From Candidatus Competibacteraceae bacterium (GTDB lineage: Bacteria > Pseudomonadota > Gammaproteobacteria > Competibacterales > Competibacteraceae), in assembly GCA_016712625.1 (NCBI GenBank), contig JADJQQ010000006.1:1-64000 (forward strand): 64,000 bases of DNA, written 5' to 3'. The notes beneath the pieces are model-generated. The model had not been told where the DNA came from and did no database searches. It saw only the letters and a list, made by a program, of their open reading frames with translations. Shown here in pieces: positions 7,593 through 16,526 of the stretch. The translations under genes were made by a program, and so were the position numbers. Numbering within the stretch: the stretch's first letter is position 1; each line of letters starts with the position of its first letter.

Positions 7593-8587
7593 TGATGGAG
7601 GCGCCACCGCTTCACAATCCGCCGCGTCGAGTTTTGTTGTTGGGCAAACTCGGTAGTCTGGTGTTGTGGTTAGAGAATTTGCAGCGCGCGTGCCGTAAGC
7701 TCGGACACCGCACGCGTGTTTTCGCCATCAACGGCGAGACGCTAGCGGCGCGTCTTCACTGCAAATGGCAAAGCCGAGGCGTCAGCGAGTGGATGTTAGC
7801 CCGATTCGAGCGAACGTTAGCCCAGTTTCGCCCGGATCTGGTGGTGGTAGCCGGGTTGTTTGGGGTGCCGGTGGATTACATGCGCCGGTTGAGCGTGCAT
7901 CCTAATCGCCCTCCAGTCGCTGGTTTGGTCGGAGATCGCTTTCAGGCGAGTGAGCGCGAACGAGCCGATCAGTGTGATCGGCTTTATTTTACGGATACGT
8001 GTTTTCTGCGGGATGCGGAGCTTGCCGGTTTTCGGACACCCGGCGCTTATCTGCCGTTGGGAGTCGATCCCGAATTATTTCGCTTGGGTTACGCCGCGCG
8101 CCGTTTTGAGCTGTTATTCGTCGCGAGCCGCACCGATGTTCGGGAAACCGTGGTGCGGGGTTTGCGCGCGCCCGCCCGCATTGTTGGCACCGACTGGAGC
8201 GCCTTGGCGGATGAAGGATTCCATCGAGTGCGGAATCATAAAATTGGACGCTGGCGTTTGATCCAACTCTATCAACGCCATTTTGCGGTGCTCAACGTGC
8301 GCAACGAAGCCAACGTGGAGCATGGACTCAATCAGCGCAGCTTCGAGCCGCTGGCCTGCGGCACGCCGGTAGTGAACGATGATCTGCCTGACGTGCCGCG
8401 CTGTTTCGAGCCGGGGCGGGAAATTCTGATCTATCGGGATGCCGAAGAACTCAATGAATGGATTGCGCGATTGCAGCGGGATCGGCCCTTCCGCCTGACT
8501 TTGGCGGAGGCGGGAAGGAAACGGGTTCTGGCTGAGCATACCTATTGCCATAGAATGCACGTCATCTTGAAGGATCTGAATCCATGA
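7592..8587 (+). CDS. CgeB-like glycosyltransferase (GT-B fold)
   Basis: This 331-residue protein starts with RRVLLLGKLGSLVLWLENL, a GT-B N-terminal Rossmann motif. Its C-terminal half has the sequence NVEHGLNQRSFEPLACGTPVVNDDLPD, the sugar-nucleotide binding region of CgeB/Glyco_trans_1_2 proteins, followed by IARLQRDRPFRLTLAEAGR and an ending with HTYCHR. It overlaps the ATP-grasp stop, so the two genes are coupled. Glycosyltransferases are not part of the usual core set I know for Ter-associated clusters, so here it may decorate the product. Donor and acceptor are unknown. Confidence 0.75.
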   Translation: MMEAPPLHNPPRRVLLLGKLGSLVLWLENLQRACRKLGHRTRVFAINGETLAARLHCKWQSRGVSEWMLARFERTLAQFRPDLVVVAGLFGVPVDYMRRLSVHPNRPPVAGLVGDRFQASERERADQCDRLYFTDTCFLRDAELAGFRTPGAYLPLGVDPELFRLGYAARRFELLFVASRTDVRETVVRGLRAPARIVGTDWSALADEGFHRVRNHKIGRWRLIQLYQRHFAVLNVRNEANVEHGLNQRSFEPLACGTPVVNDDLPDVPRCFEPGREILIYRDAEELNEWIARLQRDRPFRLTLAEAGRKRVLAEHTYCHRMHVILKDLNP

Positions 8588-8609
8588 ACGTTGCTGGAGG
8601 AGTAGTGCG

Positions 8610-9716
8610 TTGCGAACGCTGAAGGTGCTGATCCAGGCCGGTCGCCTCACCCTTAATGTCCGCCGCGAGGAATTACCGCTGGAGGATTGCCTGACTTGCG
8701 CCACCCGTCAGAATCCGCGCCGCTTGTATTTGTTTGTCAGCAAAGTGTTGGGAAAACACTGGCCGGTTCGACCGAGCGTGATGGCTGCGGTTCATGCCCG
8801 GCTCGGCGCGAAAATCGTTAGCCTCCCAGGACCAATATTAGTCATCGGGATGGCCGAAACGGCGACGGCCTTGGGGCGCGGCGTTGCTGAAGAAGCAGCT
8901 AACCAGAGCGGGCGAGATGATATTTTGTATTTGCAAACCACGCGCTATCGTTTGTCCCGGCCGCTGGCTTTCAGTTTCGAGGAGGCGCACAGTCACGCGC
9001 CCGATCATGCGGTGTACGTGGCTGATCCCGCGTTGCGGCCGCTCTTTGGCGCGGCGCGGACTTTAGGGGTGGTGGATGACGAAATTTCGACCGGGCGGAC
9101 TTTGATCGAACGGGCCCGCGCCTGCTGCAAGCTCACTCCCCACATCGAACGGGTGGCTTTGGTTTGCACCACGAACTGGTTAAGCAGTGAACGTCAGCAG
9201 GAATTGGCTCCCTCGCTGGAGAAAATTGTGTTATTTCCATCCTTGATCGAAGGCGATTTCACGTTCGAACCGGACCCTCAATTTCCATCCCCCGATCTGC
9301 CGATCGTCATCGCTAATACGGATCGCCAACATGACCGGATTGTGGCTGATTCAGCGCGGATCGGCTTAATCGCGGGCCGTCGGCTGTCACCTCCTGTAGT
9401 CGATTTGCCGCCGCGGCGTCCGCTGGCGGTTATCGGGACCGGTGAGTATGCCTACATTCCTTTTCGGATCGCGCTATTGCTGGAACAGCGCGGTTACGAT
9501 GTTTGCTTCCAATCCACTACCCGTTCGCCGATCCTGGTGGGCGACGCCATCAGCAGTCGGCGCGAATTCCCGGACAATTACGGCGATGGCATTCCCAATT
9601 ATCTCTATAACCTGGATGACAAACGGCTGCCCATCATTTGCTACGAGCATCCCACCATGCCGTCGCGGCATCCGCTGGTCGATCAGATCGGCGCGCTAAC
9701 GTGGATTACGGAATAA
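8610..9716 (+). CDS. Phosphoribosyltransferase with C-terminal TRSP domain
   Basis: A protein of 368 residues, with a TTG start at 8610 placed 6 nt after GGAGGAG; no ATG or GTG is in frame nearby. The PRTase domain has the PRPP loop VVDDEISTGRT at about residues 150-160. The C-terminal domain carries STTRSPILVG, the signature that gave the TRSP domain its name, and GEYAYIPFRIA before it. In Ter-associated clusters this enzyme (PRTase_2/TRSP) is predicted to transfer a phosphoribosyl group to a base-like acceptor. It sits 22 nt downstream of the glycosyltransferase and 2 nt upstream of the HAD gene. Confidence 0.85.
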   Translation: MRTLKVLIQAGRLTLNVRREELPLEDCLTCATRQNPRRLYLFVSKVLGKHWPVRPSVMAAVHARLGAKIVSLPGPILVIGMAETATALGRGVAEEAANQSGRDDILYLQTTRYRLSRPLAFSFEEAHSHAPDHAVYVADPALRPLFGAARTLGVVDDEISTGRTLIERARACCKLTPHIERVALVCTTNWLSSERQQELAPSLEKIVLFPSLIEGDFTFEPDPQFPSPDLPIVIANTDRQHDRIVADSARIGLIAGRRLSPPVVDLPPRRPLAVIGTGEYAYIPFRIALLLEQRGYDVCFQSTTRSPILVGDAISSRREFPDNYGDGIPNYLYNLDDKRLPIICYEHPTMPSRHPLVDQIGALTWITE

Positions 9717-9718
9717 TC

Positions 9719-10458
9719 ATGCCGCGCCTCGTAGTCTTTCTCGATCTTGACGACACCCTTTTTCAAACCGCGCCCAAGTGTCCGCTGGATGAAACAGTTC
9801 AAACCATAGCCGTTGACCGCACCGGTCGGGCGCTCTCGTTTATGACGCCCAAACAGCGGCGCTTACTAAGTTTATTAGCGGAGCGGGGCGAGATCATCCC
9901 CGTCACTGGCCGCACCGATGACGCCTTGGGGCGGGTGATGATCATGTTCGACTCCTGGCGCATCACCCATCACGGCGCGGTGATTCGGCAAGCTGACGGC
10001 CGATTGCCTGCCTGGTGGTATGAGGAAGTGCAACCTTTACTGCTAGCGGCGGAGCCTTGTCTTCAGGATAGCGCCACCCGGCTGATGGCTGGCGCGGTAA
10101 CGGGCGGTTACCGAGTGAGCAGCCATACGGTTGAGGGACACCGAGCTATGTTTCGGTGAAAGCCGACGATGGCGGAGCCACTTTAGGCCGCTTGCGGGCG
10201 CAACTGGAGGAGATGGGATTGCCCCCGGAATTAGCCCTGCACCACAACGGCAACAATTTTGCCTTGATGGTGAAGGGGGCGCAGAAACAGGATGCCGTGC
10301 GTCGGTTGATCCGCGAGTTGGAGAAGACGGGGCCCATTGTGACTCTCGGCGCTGGCGACAGCCTAAGCGATATTCCGTTCCTGCGGGTTTGCGATTTTGC
10401 CCTGACGCCAAGGGATAGCCAGATTCAGGGAGAGACCTGGAGCGCGTATTCGCCATGA
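9719..10458 (+). pseudogene. HAD-family phosphatase, interrupted by a frameshift
   Basis: From the ATG at 9719 the first part reads MPRLVVFLDLDDTLFQ (HAD motif I, DLDDT) and PVTGRTDDALGR (motif II), then stops at 10159. A -1 shift near 10135-10142 restores VSVKADDGGATLGRL and leads to the motif IV segment LGAGDSLSDIPFL and the TGA at 10456-10458. The complete product would be about 246 residues, a Cof/sucrose-phosphatase-like HAD with a cap domain. Its stop overlaps the next start (ATGA). Such a phosphatase would remove the 5' phosphate of a nucleotide-like intermediate. The single shift may be a real inactivating mutation or a sequence error. Confidence 0.8.
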
Positions 10459-11537
10459 AGCCTTTTACTGGTAGCTATCGCGCCGAGGATACCGTATTTC
10501 TGCTGAAGCCGATGCAACTCGACATGGTGGATGTGGCCGCCAAGGAACGCCTGATTCAGTCCGGCCAACGGCATTACAGCGAGATGCTAGCGCCAGAGCG
10601 AGCGCCAGAGCCTGCTTATCTGGCGTTGTTCGAAGCCCTTACCGAACGCTACGCCTCGCGCTTGGCGGCGGAAACGTTGGCGCTAGCTCAATATCTGGCG
10701 GCGGGCCGACCGGGTGAGATCACCGTGGTTTCACTCGCTCGCGCCGGCACGCCCATCGGCGCTTTACTGGTTCGGGCGCTGCGACACATCGGTCGCTCGG
10801 ACGCCCAGCATTACTCGATTTCCATCATCCGCGACCGGGGCATCGACCGGAATGCCTTGCGCTACATCCTCAACAAGCAAGGGCGCGAGCCGGCGGGACT
10901 GGCTTTCGTGGATGGGTGGACCGCCAAGGGAGTGATCAGTACAGAATTACGCCGGTCGTTGCAACAGTGGAATGCCCACCAGCCGGAGCAACTCGATGAA
11001 GCCTTGCATGTTGTGTCGGACATCGGCGGGGTGGCGGATGTGGCGGCGACCTACGACGATTACGCGATTCCCAGCGGCATTCTGAACGCCACGGTCTCCG
11101 GCTTAACTAGCCGATCAATCCTCAACGCCGCCATCGGCCCACACGATTTTCACGGCTGTGTATTTTATGCCAATTTCGTCCCACACGACCGCAGTACCTG
11201 GTTTCTTGATCGGGTGAGCAGTGGCTTTGCCAGCACGGTGCCGGCGGCGGTGGGTTGCGATGTTGGGAAACAAGCCGAGCGGCGGGCCGCGATGAGCCGT
11301 TTTCTGGACCGCTTGCACGGGCAATATCGAATTACAGATCGCAATTTTATCAAGCCGGGCGTCGCTGAAGCCACGCGGGTTTTGTTGCGTCGGGTGCCTG
11401 ATCTGCTGCTATTGCGCGATCCCAAGCAACCGGATGTCGAGCATTTGCGGCTCTTGGCCGAGCAGAAACAGGTTGCGATCCTGGTCGATCCCGCCATGCC
11501 GATTCAGGCAACCGCCCTGATCAAGGATTTATCTTAA
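10455..11537 (+). CDS. StiP-family phosphoribosyltransferase with PELOTA-type C-terminal domain
   Basis: A 360-residue protein matching the family annotated as 'cysteine protease StiP' but built as a phosphoribosyltransferase (PRTase_1) followed by a PELOTA-like RNA-binding-fold domain. The N-terminus (GSYRAEDTVFLLKP) and central segments VVSLARAGTPIG, HYSISIIRDRGID and LAFVDGWTAKGVIS are the conserved blocks; the last is the PRPP-binding loop region. The C-terminal 70 residues (LLLLRDPKQPDVEHLRLLAEQK) correspond to the PELOTA part. It overlaps the HAD gene by 4 nt, and it is the last + gene before a convergent AIM24 gene. Confidence 0.85.
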   Translation: MKPFTGSYRAEDTVFLLKPMQLDMVDVAAKERLIQSGQRHYSEMLAPERAPEPAYLALFEALTERYASRLAAETLALAQYLAAGRPGEITVVSLARAGTPIGALLVRALRHIGRSDAQHYSISIIRDRGIDRNALRYILNKQGREPAGLAFVDGWTAKGVISTELRRSLQQWNAHQPEQLDEALHVVSDIGGVADVAATYDDYAIPSGILNATVSGLTSRSILNAAIGPHDFHGCVFYANFVPHDRSTWFLDRVSSGFASTVPAAVGCDVGKQAERRAAMSRFLDRLHGQYRITDRNFIKPGVAEATRVLLRRVPDLLLLRDPKQPDVEHLRLLAEQKQVAILVDPAMPIQATALIKDLS

Positions 11538-11559
11538 ATCGGGAAGGATGGCCAATCAG

Positions 11560-12261
11560 CTACCCGCCGGCTCCGGTTCGTGTCCAGGCTAGAAAAGCGT
11601 TTCGGTTGCGGGAACAAACGAGCACTTTGCCGGCGCCGGAGAAGCGCAAAACGACGCCTTCGCCGCTGGTGGCGCTATTAATCAAATTGCCCAAAAACCC
11701 GGAATTCGCGCTGGCAGTCGTCACGGAAATTTCATAATGCAGGTTGCGATCCCAGGCGACGACATGGGCATTGTCGATGAGGGTCTCTTTACCCGGTTCC
11801 ACGTTCAGCATAAATAGGGAGCCAAAGCCAGAAACCACCATCTGTCCCTTGCCGCTGGCTTCCAGCACGAAAAAACCGCCGCTTTGCGCAAACAGCGCGT
11901 TTCCCAGACTCTGGGTTCGGGTTTGTAACTGGATATCGGCGGTGGAAGCCACAAAAGCGCCATCATTGAGAATGTAGGATTGGGGTCCGATATCAATAAT
12001 TTGCAGTGCGCCGGGCAACATCGGAGCTAGCAGGCAGTCGCCATCTCCGCGCACGGCCTCGATATGCTGCTGAAAGAATGACTCGCCGGTGGTCAGCCGG
12101 CGCATCAGGGCGCGGCCCAGGCCGCCCGCCATTTTGCCTTGCAAGTCGAGGGTGGATTCCATCATCACCATGGCGTCAGATTCGCAAAGGATTTTTTCGC
12201 CCCTTCGCAAGGAGACGTGCAAGAACGGATCGATATCGCCAGTGATGGTGAAGGTGGGCAT
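11560..12261 (-). CDS. AIM24 family protein (TIGR00266-like)
   Basis: About 233 residues from the ATG at 12259-12261, with GAGG just upstream; a further upstream frame exists but lacks a ribosome binding site. The start MPTFTITGDIDPFLHVSL and the glycine-rich repeats of short beta strands (GESFFQQHI, GDGDCLLAP, GSLFMLNVEPGKE) are typical of AIM24/TRAP-like double-stranded beta-helix proteins. Bacterial members are often found in stress and Ter-related loci; a biochemical role is not established. It lies on the opposite strand, between the last PRTase gene and the lyase gene of the cluster, and diverges from the lyase. Confidence 0.8.
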   Translation of the reverse strand: MPTFTITGDIDPFLHVSLRRGEKILCESDAMVMMESTLDLQGKMAGGLGRALMRRLTTGESFFQQHIEAVRGDGDCLLAPMLPGALQIIDIGPQSYILNDGAFVASTADIQLQTRTQSLGNALFAQSGGFFVLEASGKGQMVVSGFGSLFMLNVEPGKETLIDNAHVVAWDRNLHYEISVTTASANSGFLGNLINSATSGEGVVLRFSGAGKVLVCSRNRNAFLAWTRTGAGG

Positions 12262-12456
12262 TGCGAACCTCGTTTGAACAGTAATGGCTGTGGTTAGTAA
12301 CAAATTCAGAATAACTTTATTGGATAATCCAGCAATGACAACTATATATTTCGAACGTGATAAGAATACACAATAGGCGGATTTTTAAAATTTTTAAGGA
12401 GGAAAGCGCCTGCTCCAGCAACTGTATGGCTCTAAACCGGTGCGGCGCGGTACAGA
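12262..12456. promoter_or_regulatory. Divergent promoter region, AIM24 gene / lyase gene
   Basis: This AT-rich 195-nt spacer separates divergent starts, so it should carry promoters in both directions. An AAGGAGGAAA box at 12396-12405 is too far (about 50 nt) from the lyase ATG to serve it. The nearest start after it is an ATG at 12426, which would give a 16-codon leader ORF ending at 12476, inside the lyase gene. Whether that leader is used is unknown. Confidence 0.4.
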
Positions 12457-13467
12457 ATGAGTACGGCTTTCATTGATTATCGACATTCGCCGTCTGAAGG
12501 GCAGGGCGATAACGGTCTTGGTCCGGGAAGATCCCGGTCTCCTTTGTCGGCGATGCAATTGGGGGCCTCGCTCTATGTGCCGGCAACCCGGCCAGATTTG
12601 GCGGCTATTGCCAGCGGCGTTAAATTTCCTGAATTGCGCTCGGTGATCTTTTGCACCGAAGACGCCGTGCACGAGCGTGATTTGAATCAAGCACTGAATC
12701 ACCTAGTGGCTTTGTTGCCGGAATTGAATTCCAGCGCCATGGCGCGATTTATCCGCCCCCGCAATCCAACCATCTTGTGGCGGTTGCTGCAAATGAATGG
12801 AATCGAGGGCATTGATGGCTTTGTGTTACCCAAATTCGGACCACATACGCTGGGCGATTGGCTGCGAGTTTGGGATGACAGCAAGGGCCACTATTTGATG
12901 CCGATTTTGGAGACCGCTGAAGCTTTCGATCATCGCAAGATGGAAGTTATGCGGGATCGATTAGAGGACTATGGCTTACAAGACCGCATTTTGTGCCTGC
13001 GGATCGGCGGCAACGACCTATTGAATCTGCTCGGCATTCGGCGCAGCCGCGGGGCGACGGTTTACGACACCCCTTTGCGCGGCACCATCGCTGACCTGGT
13101 CCGGACTTTCCATCCGGCGGGTTATCATTTGAGCGCCCCGGTGTTTGATTATCTGGATACGCCAGAGGCATTGGCGCGGGAGGTGGAAGCGGATTTACAG
13201 CATGGCCTGGTTGGCAAGACGGCGATCCACCCCGCGCAAATTCCAGTGATTGAGGCGCTATATCAGGTCGCTCGCGACGATTACGAGACCGCGACCGCGG
13301 TGCTGGCCCCGGATACGGCGGCGGTATTCAGATTGCGCGATTCGTTTTGCGAACCCGCCACCCACTGGCGTTGGGCGCGGAGCGTTTTGGAACGGGCGCA
13401 AGTATTTGGAGTGCGTGTGGTTTCCGGGGAAAGCGATCATGGGCAACGACATGAAAAACCCGGCTGA
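12457..13467 (+). CDS. TIM-barrel C-C bond lyase (HpcH/HpaI, citrate-lyase-beta-like) of the Ter-type cluster
   Basis: A 336-residue protein. After a variable N-terminus of about 32 residues comes MQLGASLYVPATRPDL, the family start. Then follow SVIFCTEDAVHERD, a catalytic-type arginine in FIRPRNP, an acid in MPILETAEAF and the ending GKTAIHPAQIPVI, all conserved in citrate lyase beta/HpcH enzymes. This subfamily (C-C_Bond_Lyase) is the one found with ATP-grasp, TRSP and PELOTA PRTases in Ter loci. The ATG has no clear ribosome binding site nearby; an internal ATG at 12553 is another option. It is separated from the other + genes by the AIM24 gene. Confidence 0.85.
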   Translation: MSTAFIDYRHSPSEGQGDNGLGPGRSRSPLSAMQLGASLYVPATRPDLAAIASGVKFPELRSVIFCTEDAVHERDLNQALNHLVALLPELNSSAMARFIRPRNPTILWRLLQMNGIEGIDGFVLPKFGPHTLGDWLRVWDDSKGHYLMPILETAEAFDHRKMEVMRDRLEDYGLQDRILCLRIGGNDLLNLLGIRRSRGATVYDTPLRGTIADLVRTFHPAGYHLSAPVFDYLDTPEALAREVEADLQHGLVGKTAIHPAQIPVIEALYQVARDDYETATAVLAPDTAAVFRLRDSFCEPATHWRWARSVLERAQVFGVRVVSGESDHGQRHEKPG

Positions 13468-13475
13468 GCCGGGTT
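13457..13475 (-). terminator. Rho-independent terminator of grxD
   Basis: An 8-bp perfect stem (AACCCGGC / GCCGGGTT, loop TGA on the + strand) is followed on the minus strand by five T residues. It lies about 30 nt past the grxD stop and also overlaps the last codons of the convergent lyase gene, so it may serve both, though only the minus strand has a T tract. Confidence 0.75.
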
Positions 13476-13504
13476 GTAAGGAGAGTCGCGACGCCTTAAC
13501 GTTA

Positions 13505-13843
13505 TCAGGCGGATTGTGATTCATGTTTGGCGATGGCGGTTTCCACCAATTGTTTTAGCTCGCCGTTCTGATAGAGCTCGACAGTGATATCGCAACCACC
13601 CACCAATTCACCACCGATATAAATCTGGGGGAAGGTGGGCCAGTCAGCGTAACGAGGCAGACTGTCGAATATTTCGGGATCTTCCAGTACGTTCACGTAA
13701 GCAAACGGAAATTCGGTCGCCGCCAGCGCCTGAGAGGCGCGCTGCGAGAAACCACAGCGCGGCATCTCCGGGGTGCCTTTCATATAGATGACCACCGGGT
13801 TGGATTCGACCTGCTGTTTGATGCGTTCCAGAACTTCATCCAT
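13505..13843 (-). CDS. grxD: Grx4-type monothiol glutaredoxin
   Basis: A 112-residue protein with the monothiol CGFS active site within MPRCGFSQRA, the downstream WPTFPQIYIGGELVGGCD segment that binds glutathione and ends in the usual helix. These are the standard features of GrxD, which holds a glutathione-ligated 2Fe-2S cluster as a homodimer or with BolA and takes part in iron-sulfur cluster trafficking in the cytoplasm. Length matches the family. The start ATG at 13843 is the only good one. It lies about 220 nt downstream of the amidotransferase gene on the same strand. Confidence 0.95.
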   Translation of the reverse strand: MDEVLERIKQQVESNPVVIYMKGTPEMPRCGFSQRASQALAATEFPFAYVNVLEDPEIFDSLPRYADWPTFPQIYIGGELVGGCDITVELYQNGELKQLVETAIAKHESQSA

Positions 13844-14062
13844 CGGAAATACCTCAAGTTAGGATAGTGGGAAGGGGATAACCCAGACGAGGGCCGGTAA
13901 GCGGGTTCCGGCAGGGGCTGGCAGTCTATTGAAATCAGATGGCCCGCGGGACCATGAGTTCCAGTAGCCCGATTATTTGATAGACCACCAACGTCGAAAA
14001 CGAAACGACGGAGCATGAGGGGAAGAGAGCGAACTGCTGTCGTTGCGGGGCTCAAGGCTGTT

Positions 14063-15859
14063 TCAAGCCGTTCCGGTTCGATGCGCTGAATCTACATTGA
14101 TTTGCAACCACAGTTCCAAGAGGGCGGCATGCCACAATTTGCTGCCCAGCAAGCGGGTCATGTGGGCTTCAGGTTCAGCCAACAGCCCATCCAGATAAGG
14201 CCGTTGCCATAGGCCGCGTTCTCGACAGGCCCGCGAATTAACGATGTCCCGCATAAAATCCAGAAACCGGCCCCGAACAAACTTGAGCGCCGGCACGGGG
14301 AAATAACCTTTAGGCCGATCAATCACCGCATCGGGCAGCAAGCCACGAGCGATTTTCTTCAGGACGTTCTTACCCCCGCCGCCGATTTTCAAATTGGGTG
14401 GTAATTGCATTGCCAGTTCCACCAGTTCGTGATCCAGGAACGGCACTCGTGCTTCCAAACCCCAAGCCATCGTCATGTTATCGACGCGTTTTACGGGATC
14501 ATCGACGATGAGGGTTGTCACATCCAGCCGCAGTACCTTGTCGATATACTCCTCAGCGCCCCCCGCCGCCAGTCGCTCGGCGATCAATTGGGCTGTGTGG
14601 TCAGGGCCGTGGTGGACCGGCGCCACCGTGGCCAGCCATTCGGGGTGATCACGGTCGAAATAATGGCGTTGAAAACGCTCCAGGTCGCTACCCGTTTCGG
14701 CCGCCATGCGCGGATACCAAAAATAACCGCCGAATACCTCATCGGCGCCTTGACCGCTTTGCACCACCTTGACCGCTTTCGAGACGCGCTCGGACAAAAG
14801 GAAAAAGGCCACCGCATCCTGTCCGACCATCGGTTCGGCCATGCAGGTGATGGCTTCCGGAAGACGGTCTAGCACTTGATCGTTTGGAATTAAATACTTG
14901 TGATGCTGGGTTTGGTAACGCGCTACAACTTGGTCGGAGTATTCAAACTCGCTGCCCTTTTCCTCCGGCTGGTCTTCGAAGCCAACCGAGAAAGTCAGTA
15001 AATCGCGAACGCCAGTTTCGGCCAGCAGCGCCACCAGCAAACTGGAATCCAGGCCGCCGGACAAGAGGACGCCCACCGGCACATCAGCAATATCCAACCG
15101 CCGCCGTACCGCCAGCCGCAAAGCCGCGTGAATCGCGTCGATCCATTCTGCCTCCGTACGTGCTTCAGTCGGCCGCGTGGCTTGCAATCGCCAGTAGATT
15201 CGGCTGTGCTGGGTTCCGTTCGCATCGATGGCGAGCGTGGTGGCGGGCGCCAGCTTGCGGATGCCTTGCAAGATGGTGCGCGGCGCTGGAATGACCGCGT
15301 GTAAGGTCAATTGATGGTGCAACGCCACGGGGTCGATAGCGGTGTCGACATCGGCGGCTTCCAGTAGCGCTTGGGTGTTGGAAGCAAAGCGAAACGCCCG
15401 CTGGCTTTGGCTGTAATACAGCGGTTTGATCCCCAAACGGTCGCGCGCCAAGAAGAGGCCACGCTTGCGGATATCCCAGATGGCGAAAGCGAACATGCCG
15501 ATCAGATGTTCGACGCACCGCTCCCCCCATTCGGCGTAGGATTTCAGGATAACTTCCGTATCTCCTTCCGAAAAGAATCGGTAGCCTTTGGTTTGCAACT
15601 CGCGCCTTAGCTCTCGATAGTTGTAAATGGCGCCGTTGAAGACCAAGGCCAGCCCCAGATCAGAATCCACCATCGGTTGGTTGGAGCGGTCGCTGAGGTC
15701 GATCACGGAGAGGCGGCGGTGTCCGAATAGCAAAGGGCCGTCAGCCCACACGCCTTCATGATCCGGGCCGCGCCGCGCCAGGCGCTGCAACATTCGCCCC
15801 ATCAAGGCCAAATCGGGTTCGCTGTCATCAAGGCGTAATTCGCCGCCGATTCCGCACAT
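14063..15859 (-). CDS. Asparagine-synthase-like amidotransferase, probably N-acetylglutaminylglutamine amidotransferase
   Basis: A 598-residue glutamine-dependent amidotransferase. Cys2 in MCGIGGE is the glutaminase nucleophile. The N-terminal Ntn domain carries RRGPDHEG, FNGAIYNYRELR and GDTEVILKSY; the synthetase domain has the P-loop motif LLSGGLDSSLL at about residues 265-275 and DNMTMAWGLEARVPFLDHELVELA. Length and these blocks fit the family that makes the osmolyte N-acetylglutaminylglutamine amide (NAGGN) better than standard AsnB. The partner N-acetylglutaminylglutamine synthetase, usually adjacent, is not in the window, so a different amidated product is possible. Confidence 0.75.
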   Translation of the reverse strand: MCGIGGELRLDDSEPDLALMGRMLQRLARRGPDHEGVWADGPLLFGHRRLSVIDLSDRSNQPMVDSDLGLALVFNGAIYNYRELRRELQTKGYRFFSEGDTEVILKSYAEWGERCVEHLIGMFAFAIWDIRKRGLFLARDRLGIKPLYYSQSQRAFRFASNTQALLEAADVDTAIDPVALHHQLTLHAVIPAPRTILQGIRKLAPATTLAIDANGTQHSRIYWRLQATRPTEARTEAEWIDAIHAALRLAVRRRLDIADVPVGVLLSGGLDSSLLVALLAETGVRDLLTFSVGFEDQPEEKGSEFEYSDQVVARYQTQHHKYLIPNDQVLDRLPEAITCMAEPMVGQDAVAFFLLSERVSKAVKVVQSGQGADEVFGGYFWYPRMAAETGSDLERFQRHYFDRDHPEWLATVAPVHHGPDHTAQLIAERLAAGGAEEYIDKVLRLDVTTLIVDDPVKRVDNMTMAWGLEARVPFLDHELVELAMQLPPNLKIGGGGKNVLKKIARGLLPDAVIDRPKGYFPVPALKFVRGRFLDFMRDIVNSRACRERGLWQRPYLDGLLAEPEAHMTRLLGSKLWHAALLELWLQINVDSAHRTGTA

Positions 15860-15897
15860 AAGCAGTTTCCGTTCGGACGTAATTAAGGTTATTAAGG

Positions 15898-16260
15898 TTA
15901 CTGGGGAAACCTCAACTCTGACGCTTTAACGGGAGGGCGTACGCCAGCCACGCTACGCGCCAGCGAAATGGCGCGATTATAGGTCTGTGCGTTGGGAACG
16001 TTACCGCTCAATGAAACCACGCCGTTATTGGCGCTAACGTTAAGATTTGTTGCCGCCAGCTCAGGGTCTTGCTTGAAGGCCTCTTTGATCGAAGCCGTGA
16101 TTTCGGAGTCGCTGACTTTGGGGCCGCCACGAGTGCCTGTCAGATTGGTCGCGCTAGCGCCGCCACCGTCATCAGCGGAGCCGCCGCCTAAGCCGATACT
16201 GCCGCAACCCGTCGTGATCAGGATGGCTAGCAAGGGGAGTATGAGATAGGGTTTATGCAT
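15898..16260 (-). CDS. BON-domain lipoprotein
   Basis: A 120-residue protein. A lipoprotein signal (MHKPYLILPLLAILITTGC) places the lipidated Cys at residue 19. A low-complexity Gly/Ser linker follows, then a BON domain at about residues 52-115 (SDSEITASIKEAFKQDPELAATNLNV and NGVVSLSGNVPN). BON domains bind phospholipid or envelope components; OsmY-like members are made under osmotic stress. The ATG is preceded by AAGGAGATC, a strong ribosome binding site. It probably sits on the periplasmic side of the outer membrane. Confidence 0.85.
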   Translation of the reverse strand: MHKPYLILPLLAILITTGCGSIGLGGGSADDGGGASATNLTGTRGGPKVSDSEITASIKEAFKQDPELAATNLNVSANNGVVSLSGNVPNAQTYNRAISLARSVAGVRPPVKASELRFPQ

Positions 16261-16526
16261 TAATTGATCTCCTTTTGGCTTGGCTGTGGAGTCTGGCTAA
16301 ATGGTTTGCGCCGATCCGGCGCCTTGGCTGGCGGCAAGAATAACATACCTGTGCTATCCGCCACCCGCGTTGCATCGAGTGGAGCCGGCGTCTAGACTTA
16401 ACTTCGAAATATTCCTCTCGTCTAGCGCCTTATTCAGCGGAAAACTTCTTGTCGCCGCCACGCTCTAAGTCACGCGCTAGTATCTATATCGTTGTTTCAT
16501 CCACTGAATCGATGGAGAGTTGACGC

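Noticed and set aside
6549..13467. Tellurite resistance operon
   Set aside because: The biosynthetic part is present but no terB, terC, terD or terZ gene occurs in the window, so resistance cannot be claimed.
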